A stretch of 64,000 bases of DNA from Cacajao melanocephalus. Its lineage: Eukaryota; Chordata; Mammalia; Primates; Pitheciidae. Both the position numbers and the translations under genes were made by a program. The DNA lies in the NCBI GenBank assembly GCA_963573385.1, contig CAUYLG010075715.1, forward strand, positions 1-64,000, read 5' to 3'. Shown one piece after another: positions 27,894 through 64,000 of this stretch. The notes beneath the pieces were generated by a model. The model searched no databases, was not told the origin of the DNA, and saw only the letters and a program-made list of their open reading frames with translations. Each line of letters begins with the position of its first letter. The stretch's first letter is position 1.

Positions 27894-28203
27894 TTTTTTT
27901 GTTTTGTTTTGTTTTTGAGACAGGGTCTCGTTCTGTTGCCCAGCCTGAAGTGCAGTGGCAAGATCTTGGCTCACTGCAACCCCTACCTCCCAGGTTCAAG
28001 TGATTTTTGTGCCTCAGCCTCCCGAGTAGCTGAGACTACAGGCACGCGCTGCTGCACCCAGCTAATTTTTTGTATTTTTAGTAGAGATAGGATTTCATCA
28101 TGTTGGCCAGGCTGCTCTTGAACTCCCAACCTCAGGTAATATGCCTGCGTTGGCCTCCCAAAGTTCTGGGATTACAGGCTCACGTGAGCCACCTCACCTA
28201 GCC
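27894..28203 (-). mobile_element. Alu
   Basis: Reverse, full-length; T-rich head with G interruptions. Confidence 0.93.
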
Positions 28204-28507
28204 TTTTTTAAACATTTTTTTTTTGAAATGGAGTCTCGCTCTATTGCCCAGGCTGGAGTGCAATGGCTCAATCGTGGCTCACTGCAACCTCCCTCTCTGG
28301 GTTCAAGCGATTCTCCTGCCTCAGCTTCCTGAGTAGCTGAGATTACAGGTGCCTGCAATCACACCCAACTAATTTTTGTATTTTTTTAGTAGAAACAGGA
28401 TTTCACCATGCTGGCCAGGCTGGTCTGGAACTCCCGACCTCAGGCAACCCTCCTGCCTCGCCCTCCCAAAGTGCTGGGATTACAAGCATGAGACACCACA
28501 CTCATCT
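28204..28507 (-). mobile_element. Alu
   Basis: Reverse, full-length; follows the previous copy directly. Confidence 0.93.
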
Positions 28508-28519
28508 TTTAAACTTTTT

Positions 28520-28630
28520 TTTGGCCTCACAAAGTGCTAGAATTAGGTAGGAGTTTGAGACCAACCTGGACAACATAGCAAGACCTAAGACCTTATCTCT
28601 ACAAAAAATTAAAATAAAATAAGTTAGCCA
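28520..28630 (+). mobile_element. Alu left-arm fragment, interrupted
   Basis: GGAGTTTGAGACCAACCTGG to an ATTAAAATAAAATAAG linker. Confidence 0.75.
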
Positions 28631-28926
28631 GGCCAGGTGCAATGGCTCACACCTGTAATCATAGGACTTTGGGAGGCTAAGGCTAGATCACTTGAGCTCA
28701 GTTCAAGACTAGCCTGGGCAACATAGTGAGACCCCCATCTCTACAAACATTAAAAAAATTAGCTAGGCATGGTGGCACACGCCTGTAGTCTTAGCTACTT
28801 GGGAGGCTGAATGAAGCAGGAGGATCTCTTGAGTCTGGGAGTTCCAGGCTGCAGTGAGCCATGATCATGCCACTGCACTCCAGCATGGATGACAAAGGGA
28901 GACCCTGTCTCTTAAAAAAAAATTAG
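28631..28926 (+). mobile_element. Alu
   Basis: Starts AGGCCAGGTGCAATGG; J/S-like. Confidence 0.92.
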
Positions 28927-28970
28927 GTGTAAAAATTAATGTCTTGTATGGAGAAAAGAAACAACTGATG

Positions 28971-29272
28971 GCCGGGTGCAGTAGCTCACGCCTTTAATCC
29001 CAGCACTCTGGGAAGCTGAGGTGGGTGGATCACGAGGTCAGGAGTTTGAGACCAGCTTGGCCAATAAGGTGAAACCCCATCTCTACGAAAAATACAGAAA
29101 AGCTAGCCAGGCATGGTGGCTCAAGCCTGTAGTTCCAGCTACTCAGGAGGCTGAGACAGTAGAATTGCTTGAACCCAGGAGGTGGAGGTTGCAGTGAGCC
29201 GATATTTCACCACTGCACTCCAGCCTAGGCAATAGAGGGAGACTCTATCTCAAAAAACAAAGAAAAGAAATC
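28971..29272 (+). mobile_element. Alu
   Basis: Full-length, starts GGCCGGGTGCAGTAGC. Confidence 0.94.
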
Positions 29273-29493
29273 ACAACTGACCTCAAATGTTTAAAATATG
29301 ACAAATATCATAAATATTACACAATCTAGAAAAATCACAATGTTTATAGCAAATAAGACTGATGTAGTGCTGGAATACTTGGATTTCGTACTTTTTTCTT
29401 AGATGTATATGTTACTCTTTGACCACTTCTTCATATGATGATTTTGTAATATTATTTTCTATTCCTCCTCAGTCTTTCCTGTAGGATGGCTGA
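29273..29493. other. AT-rich unique sequence
   Basis: No family is recognised; markedly more AT-rich than its surroundings. Confidence 0.5.
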
Positions 29494-29768
29494 TTAATTT
29501 TTTTCTTTGAGATGGAGTCTCGCTCTGTTGCCCAGTTTGGAATGCAGTGGTGCAATCAAGGCTCTGTGCAGCCTGAACCTCCCAGTCTCAAGTGATCCTC
29601 GAACCTCAGCCTCCCCAGCCACGTGCCACCACGCCCAGCCAATTTTTCGATAGAGACAGGGGTCTCACTTTGTTGCCCAGGCTGGTCTCAAACTCCAGGA
29701 CTCAAGCAATCCTCCCGCCTTGGCTTCCCAAAGTGCTGGAATTATAGGCGTGAGCCACAGTGCCTGGC
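29494..29768 (-). mobile_element. Alu, shortened
   Basis: Reverse; the linker between arms is shortened (TTTTTCGATAGAGACAGG). Confidence 0.9.
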
Positions 29769-29773
29769 TAAGT

Positions 29774-29912
29774 TTTTTTGTTTGTTTGTTTTGGGGAGGG
29801 GGACAGAGTATCGCTCTGTCACCAGGCAGGAATGCAGTCACTCAATCGCGGCTCACTGCAACCTCTGCCTCTCGGGTTCAAGTGATTCTCCTGCCTCAGC
29901 CTCCTGAGTAGC
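29774..29912 (-). mobile_element. Alu right-arm fragment
   Basis: Reverse; ends at CTCCTGAGTAG. Confidence 0.88.
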
Positions 29913-30862
<950 letters not shown>

Positions 30863-31339
30863 AACTCTCCTAGTTGTTCGAAGATGCTATTCACAAGTAC
30901 CGACAATGCAATGTGTGATAGCAGTGTATTGCTCTGGGCCGGGAACAAAGGCAACAGCCTAATATTTTGGGCAGGAAACAGCAAAGTCGTCTAATAATGA
31001 GGAAAGGAAGGCGTGAAATTTGTTTTGTTTGCAGAACAGGCATGGATTCAGGTAGCAACGTGAATGCTCACCCACCTTCTGTAATTCAGTGGCTACTGAA
31101 TTCGCTTGCCTGGAAAGCAGTTCTGGGTGGTCTGAGGGTGGAGGATGTGACTTCACACACACAGGACACACCAAGGGTGATTCCTGAGAATTGAAGTGAA
31201 AATCTCAGATGCCATCTCCACGAAAAGGGGAAATCATGGGATTTTCTTTTTACCAGGTCATAATTCACTAGACGACATATAAAACTATATTAATTTTTAC
31301 CAGATTTTCTTTGAGCCCAGGAGCCATGTTTTACAAATC
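30863..31339. other. unique intergenic sequence
   Basis: No gene or repeat is clear except the MIR-type end that follows. Confidence 0.5.
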
Positions 31340-31405
31340 TTGAAAACTAGCAACGTGCTCACTCGGCACATAGTAGATGCTCAAGAAAGACTTCATTTAT
31401 TCATT
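31340..31405 (+). mobile_element. MIR-type 3' end
   Basis: CGGCACATAGTAGATGCTCA followed by a TCATTTATTCATTC stretch is the typical tail of a MIR element. Confidence 0.65.
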
Positions 31406-31488
31406 CTTTGAGTGGCATACACCAGATGGCAGGAATGAATTACAGACTGGGGTGGGGTGTAGGCTGATGACGTGGCATGGGATAGAAA

Positions 31489-31640
31489 GTTTTCTTTCTT
31501 TCTTTTCTTTTCCTTTTTTTGTTTTTTTTTTCCCCTGTAGACAGGGTCTCACTATGTCGTCCAGGCTGGTCTCAAACTCCTGGGTTCAAACAGTCCCCCC
31601 AAAGTGCTGGCATTACAGGTGTAAGTCACTGTGCCCGCTG
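31489..31640 (-). mobile_element. Alu monomer with long T-rich head
   Basis: Reverse; T/C-rich 50-base head, then GACAGGGTCTCACTATGTCG; part of the arm is missing. Confidence 0.82.
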
Positions 31641-31651
31641 AGATGAGTGTT

Positions 31652-33496
<1,845 letters not shown>

Positions 33497-33816
33497 TCTT
33501 TCTTTCTTTCTTTTTTGTTGTTGTTTTGTTTTTGAGAGGGAATCTCGCTCTGTAGCCAAGGCTGGAATGCAGTGGGGGGATCTCGGCTCACTGCAACCTC
33601 CGCCTCCTGGGTTCAAGCGATTCTCCTGCCTGCCTCAGCCTCCCGAGTAGCTTGGATTACAGGCGCGCGCCACCATGTCCAGCTAATTTTTGTATTTTTA
33701 GTAGAGTCCAGGTTTCACCATGTTGCCCAGGCTAGTCTCGAACTCCTGACCTCGTGATCCGCCCGCCTCGGCCTCCCAAAGTGCTGTGATTACAGGCGTG
33801 AGCCATTGCGCCCGGC
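33497..33816 (-). mobile_element. Alu
   Basis: Reverse; CTCGTGATCCGCCCGCC is Y/S-like. Last SINE before the 5 kb SINE-poor promoter region. Confidence 0.94.
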
Positions 33817-34189
33817 CACACCCTCCTTTTCTTGACCGTTGCTTCCTCGATTTTTCTCTACTTATCCCCAGGTCAGCTTAATGCGCGCCCCCTCCGGACA
33901 TTTTTAAGGGCTCGGTTGCGCGCACAGTAGGTCCCCAACACTTTATGTTTATGGGGTGACTGTGTGAACGTTCACTGCAAGGTTTTCCAAACTAGGATTC
34001 CTCCTTCGGACCCCCTGGGCAGCCCTCCATCCTCCAAAGCTTTTGCCCCCTTTTCCTTCCCTTTCCCCACCAAACGCAGTCCCTGTGCCCACTAGAGGGT
34101 GGTGGGCGCATCCAAGAGCGGCATCTGGAGTCCGCAGCAAGGTCAGAGCGGGCTTTGTGTGCGCGGTGAACATTTACCCGCACGCCTGG
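33817..34189. other. unique sequence before the EPHB4 CpG island
   Basis: No repeat or gene is recognised. CpG density rises towards the right, merging into the promoter. Confidence 0.5.
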
Positions 34190-35043
34190 GCGGCCCCCTG
34201 TGTTTCTGCTGGGTGTGTGTTTTCTCTGCTCCTGATGCCAACCGGATTCGGGCCTGTCCCGGGGGTCCCTGGGCCCTAGCCCCGACATGTTCCGTCCGGG
34301 ACAGGGCGCACGGCCTCGGCGCACTTTTGGGCAGTCCTGGGGTTCCACGCCAGCCGCCCCTCCCCCTTCTCCAAACTTTCTCCCAACTTCCCGACCTGCT
34401 CCGCTCGGCGCCCCTCTCCGCTTCCCTCATGAATTATTCAGTAGCGTGAGATCCAATCAGCGCAGCCCGGGCCCCCTCGCCGAGCCCCGGCGTAGGGGGA
34501 GCTGTCCCCGCCCCCCGCGCGTTCCCTCCCTCCCGGGCCCGGCGCCGCCCGGCCCAGTCCCTGCGCTGCTCAGCCCCGGCCCGGCCCGCCCGGCCCCGCG
34601 CCGCAGTCTCCCTCCCTCCCGCTCTGTCCCCGCTCGGGCTCCCACCCTCCCCGCCCGCGAGGACAGCACTCGGCCCGGCGGCGCGAACAGCGCCACTCCT
34701 GGGAGGGGGGGAGACCGCGAGCGGCCGGCTCAGCTCCCGCCAGCCGGGGCGGGACCCTGAGGCCCCGGAGGGACCCCGACTCCAGCCACGTCTCGCTGCG
34801 CGCCGGCCCGGCGTGGCCACTGCCAGCACGCTCCGGGCCCGCCGCCGGTGCGCGCGGCGCAGACGTGGGGCCACACTTGGGCGCCTCGCCCGGTGCCCCG
34901 CGCGCTTGCATGGGCCCGCGCTGAGGGCCCCGACGGAAAGTCCCGCGCGGAGAATCGGCGTCCGCCCGCCCAGGGAGAATCAGAGCTGGGGGGGCGAGGG
35001 CCCCCCAAACTCGGATCGGATCCTAATCGAGTGAGGCGGCGCC
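34190..35043 (+). promoter_or_regulatory. EPHB4: EPHB4 CpG-island promoter and 5' UTR
   Basis: This is a very GC- and CpG-rich block with no TATA box. A perfect NF-Y site (CCAATCAG) lies at 34453-34460. Sp1-type runs (CCCCGCCCCCCG) follow near 34507. The start site is probably a cluster between about 34,540 and 34,700, by inference. The CpG density also leaves long artificial reading frames on both strands, which should not be taken as genes. Confidence 0.75.
34910..34924 (+). promoter_or_regulatory. minimal upstream ORF in the EPHB4 leader
   Basis: The sequence ATG GGC CCG CGC TGA gives a four-codon reading frame that ends 119 bases before the main ATG. The context is TTGCATGG: G at +4 but no purine at -3, so initiation would be weak. 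It matters only if transcription starts upstream of it, which is likely. Confidence 0.5.
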
Positions 35044-59746
<24,703 letters not shown>

Positions 59747-60590
59747 CCTGCAGGAACTCCCCACCCCAAGGACGCGGCCTCCCCATCTTTCTGGGGCAGA
59801 ATGGGGACTCCTAGAGGCCCCCCAGCCCTGCGCCCCGCTGGATTGCACTTTGAACTCATGGGGTGGGGAGTTGACAATTTGGAGAGACAGGATTTGGGGG
59901 TTCTGCCATACAGGAGTAGAACATCACCCCTCATCCCCCTCATCGGGACTGGGTGTGACCAGAGGGGAAGGAACACCCATCATCTCCTGGCCTCCCCAGA
60001 TGTCCCCCCACTCACCTTGACGGGTGCGTTCCCGCAGACCAAAGAGAGTGACTCCCTTGCCAGCTCCAGAGTGGGGAGTTGTCCCAGGGGCAAGAAGGGG
60101 AGTCAGGCCCCAGTGACAAAATCATTGGGGTTTGTAGTCCCAACTTGCTGCTGTCACCACCAAACACAATCATTTTTTCTCCCTTGTAAATGCGCCTCCC
60201 CCAGCTGCTGCCTTCATATTGAAGGTTTTTTGAGTTTTGTTTTGGTCTTAATTTTTCTCCCTGCCCCTTTTTGTTTTCTCGTTTCGTTTTTCTACGGTCC
60301 TTGTCATAACTCTGTGTTGGAGGGAACCTGTTTCACTATCACCTCCTTTGCCCACGTTGAAACAGGGACCCATCTTATCTTGTTTCCAAAAGAGTGCCTT
60401 GGTCATGCCACCTCCCCAGTCCCCCCTGGGACCCCCAAGCTGTGTCCATGGAGGGGTGCGGGCTGAGGTAGTGAAAGGGGTGGTAGGTGGTGGTGGAACC
60501 CAGAAACTGACGCTGGTGCTTGAAGGGGGTTCTTAAATTATATTTAAAAAAATAATTTTTTGTATAAATAAAAGAAAATGGGACAAGTCC
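59747..60590 (+). other. EPHB4: EPHB4 3' UTR
   Basis: About 840 bases without repeats run from the stop codon to the likely cleavage site. T-rich stretches occur near 60,220-60,300. The 3' end is inferred from the AATAAA at 60567. Confidence 0.85.
60567..60572 (+). terminator. EPHB4: EPHB4 polyadenylation signal AATAAA
   Basis: A canonical AATAAA lies in an A/T-rich stretch. Cleavage would be expected 10-25 bases later. A GT-rich element (GGGGGTGATGGG) begins about 27 bases on. Confidence 0.85.
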
Positions 60591-61111
60591 CAGCTCTGGG
60601 GGTGATGGGAGGTGATGGACTAGATTTCTAAGGAGAGTGGGGCTGGATAGGGAGGGCTTTGTGGCTGGCTGAGTGGGGTCAGAGGTCTGAAGGCTGCAGG
60701 ACTATGGGGGGCTGGAGCTTGGTTCTCAGCTCCAGGGTGTGTTTGAGGTGGTGGTGTAGGGGCCGAGCAAGATGAGTCATTCGCAGCTGCTTCCAACGGC
60801 TCCAGCTGGCTCTGCCAAGAGCCTGGGGCACCTCCGGGGTGGGGCTGTCCCCTCCCTTCCCTGTCCTGGTTCCTCAGCCCTGGCCAGGGGCTGCTGCGGG
60901 AGGGAGGGGAGGCCTTGAGCCCACAGCCTGCCCCACAGCCCAAGGTGAGGGAGGAGGCGACAGGAGCTGGAGCAGGGGGTCTGGTTGGATGGAGACAGAT
61001 GGGGGCCAGATGTTGACAGCTGGGGTAGATTTAGAAGCAATTTGGGGAGAGTGTCTGCACTGGCTGTAGGGGAAGGGAAAAAGGGACCCCCCACGTGTGT
61101 ACACAGGCGCG

Positions 61112-61114
<3 letters not shown>
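60591..61114. promoter_or_regulatory. unique 3' flank of EPHB4 with an AP-1 site
   Basis: It is repeat-free. A palindromic ATGAGTCAT lies at about 60771-60779. No gene is recognised. Whether it is an enhancer is speculation. Confidence 0.3.

Positions 61115-61152
<38 letters not shown>
61115..61152 (+). repeat. (AC)19 microsatellite
   Basis: An uninterrupted AC run flanked by CACGTG on both sides. It can adopt Z-DNA and is likely length-polymorphic. Confidence 0.95.
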
Positions 61153-61155
<3 letters not shown>

Positions 61156-61428
61156 GCTGGGCCAAGGACAATTCTCCCATTCAGGATGCTGCCCGGGCAG
61201 GTTCTCCCAGCCTCTTGGGAAGGGGAGGGGGAACCTCGTGTTTTTCCCCAACTTCTTCCCAAACAGGAAGACGAGGATGGGGTCAGTACCCTCTCTAAAG
61301 ACCTCAATTTCTTTTCTTTCTTGCCATTTTCTGTGTCTTTTCCTCTGGGGATCTTTCTGGCCTCCCTCGCCAAGACCTACAGCGGCAGGTCTTGACAAGG
61401 ATCAGGCTGGTTTAGCCTTGTCCATTTC
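61153..61428. other. unique 3' flank
   Basis: No repeat or gene is recognised between the microsatellite and the next Alu. Confidence 0.5.
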
Positions 61429-61683
61429 TCTTTTTTTTTTTAGAAGGGTCTCACTTTGTCTCTCAGGCTGGAATGCAGTGGAATGACTTGAACTCCTGGG
61501 GCAAGGCATCCTCCCATCTCAGCCTCCCGAGTAGCTGGGAATCCTCCACATGGATGCTACCATGCCCAGTTGATTTTTTATTTTTTGTAGAGACGGGGTC
61601 TCACAATGTTGCCCAAGCTGATCTCAAAATCCTGGTCTCAAGCAATCCTCCCCTCTCAGCCTCCTGGGATTACAGGCCCAACC
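61429..61683 (-). mobile_element. Alu, J-like
   Basis: Reverse; shortened at both arms. Confidence 0.88.
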
Positions 61684-62324
61684 TGCCTTTTCCATTTCTG
61701 CACTTCAGTCGCCCCCTGTTGACATGGATGGGTCAGTGCTGGATCCCAAATCAGCTTGGACCCTTCCCGGCCCAAGGAGGCTTGTCCTCAATTTCCCACC
61801 TCTACAACCCTCTTCTGGAATTCCTCGGGCTTTTGAATCCTCTGTCCCCTCTTCCCTTGGTGACACATCACTCATGTTTTGCACCCTCGAGGAGGTGTGG
61901 GAGGGACTTGGGGGTCCATCCAGAGGATGCTGCCCAGACCTACCCTCTTCCCCTGCCAACCAGACATCCGGGCTAGATAGGATGTCCTAGAGAGCTGATA
62001 GCTGGAAGAAAGCTTAAGGGGCATTGCAGAGGCACAGCAGAGAGGCCAAGAGCAAAGACCCAGTGCAGGGAGCTGAGGTCAGGGCGGAGGGCTGTGGGAA
62101 CCCCGAGATCCAGCCCAGCTCCAGGCTGCCCTGAGCCTTCCTGTCACATCCAGCTCCCCAGTGTAAGTGCTCTCCCTGCTAGGGCAGGGGAGAATCTCGC
62201 TGGGCAGGACTCTCCCGTCTTGGGGCGCTTTCCTTACCCAGGCTGGGTCTTGCTTCCTTCCATGAAGGTGGGGCCCCAAAGGCTGGTCATCCCAGAGGAT
62301 GAGCATAGAGTATAATACATTTCT
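61684..62324. other. unique 3' flank
   Basis: About 640 bases with no repeat or gene recognised. Confidence 0.5.
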
Positions 62325-62632
<308 letters not shown>

Positions 62633-62644
62633 TCAGAATCCTCG

Positions 62645-62914
62645 CTGGTTGGTTGGTTGGTTTCTTTAGAGACAGGGTCTTGTTCTCCTGCCCAGGCTGG
62701 AGTGCAGTGGTGCGATCATAGCTCACTGCAGCTTAGAACTCCTGGGCTCAAGCAATCCTTCTGCCTCAAGCACCCAAGAATGTTTTCTATTTTTGTAGAG
62801 ACAGGGACACGCTGTGTTGCTCAAGCTGGTCTCCAGCTCCTGACCTCAAGCGATTCTCCCTCCTCAGCCTCCCAAAGCACTGGGATTACTGGCATAAGCC
62901 ACCACACCCAGCCT
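62645..62914 (-). mobile_element. Alu, J-like
   Basis: Reverse; head (GGTT)n, inverted against the previous copy about 25 bases away. Confidence 0.9.
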
Positions 62915-63007
62915 ATCCTCCCTGTTTCGACATCCCCAAACCCAAATCCCCTTTGGGGTCCTACATCCCAATCCTCCTCCAGTCCAATTGGCAGCCTTCC
63001 TTTCTTT

Positions 63008-63288
63008 CTTTTTTTTTTAAACAGTCTCGCTCTGTCACCCAGACTGGAGTGCAGCGGCGCAATCTTGGCTCACTGCAACCTCGGCCTCCTGGGTTCAAAC
63101 GATCCCACCTTAGCCTCCTGAGTAGCTGGGACTACAGGCATGCACCACCACGCCTGGCCAATTTTTGTATTTTTAGTAGAGATGGGGTTTCACCATGTTG
63201 GGCTGGTCTTGAACTCGACCTCAAATCATCTGCCTGCCTTGGCTTCCCAAAGTGCTGGGATTACAGGTGTGAACCACTGGGCCCCGCA
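63008..63288 (-). mobile_element. Alu
   Basis: Reverse; ends CTGGGCCCCGC. Confidence 0.92.

Positions 63289-64000
<712 letters not shown>

Noticed and set aside
60348..60536. Open frames in the EPHB4 3' UTR.
   Set aside because: Short, in the shadow of the UTR, with no recognisable domain.

Overview
The window is genomic DNA from a catarrhine primate, syntenic with human chromosome 7q22. More than half of it is Alu SINEs in both orientations. Two multi-exon genes with GT-AG introns are arranged divergently. EPHB4 lies on the + strand and SLC12A9 on the - strand. EPHB4 is complete: 17 coding exons join in phase into 987 codons. About ten residues differ from the human protein as I remember it, so the DNA is probably from a non-human catarrhine. 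That is recall, not an alignment.

Layout. Positions 1-13,700 hold SLC12A9, an orphan member of the cation-chloride cotransporter family. Its CpG-rich promoter is at about 13.3 kb and the start codon is at 11,858. Twelve coding exons run leftwards and encode 619 residues. The last part of the gene lies beyond the left edge. An intronic minisatellite sits at 4.35-4.93 kb. Positions 13.7-34.2 kb are a divergent intergenic region: dense, often nested Alus, an L2 LINE reverse-transcriptase relic cut up by Alus (19.2-21.5 kb), a small orphan CpG-rich segment (23.2-23.45 kb), and several unique stretches that could be regulatory. Positions 34.2-35.1 kb are the EPHB4 CpG-island promoter and first exon. 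The region 33.8-38.8 kb is almost free of SINEs. Positions 35.0-60.6 kb are EPHB4, ending in a clear AATAAA signal. Positions 60.6-64 kb are 3' flank with an (AC)19 microsatellite and more Alus. No further gene is recognised there.

Function. EPHB4 is a transmembrane receptor tyrosine kinase for ephrin-B2, central to venous and lymphatic identity. SLC12A9 is a multi-span membrane protein. The two are neighbours but there is no sequence reason to link their functions. I found no undescribed multi-gene system. The most interesting items are regulatory or transposon-derived: an intronic minisatellite open in frame with the next SLC12A9 exon, an orphan CpG promoter candidate, a composite ETS-GATA element upstream of EPHB4, inverted Alu pairs hugging EPHB4 exons, and several Alu-interrupted ancient elements (MADE1, hAT-like, L2, L1).
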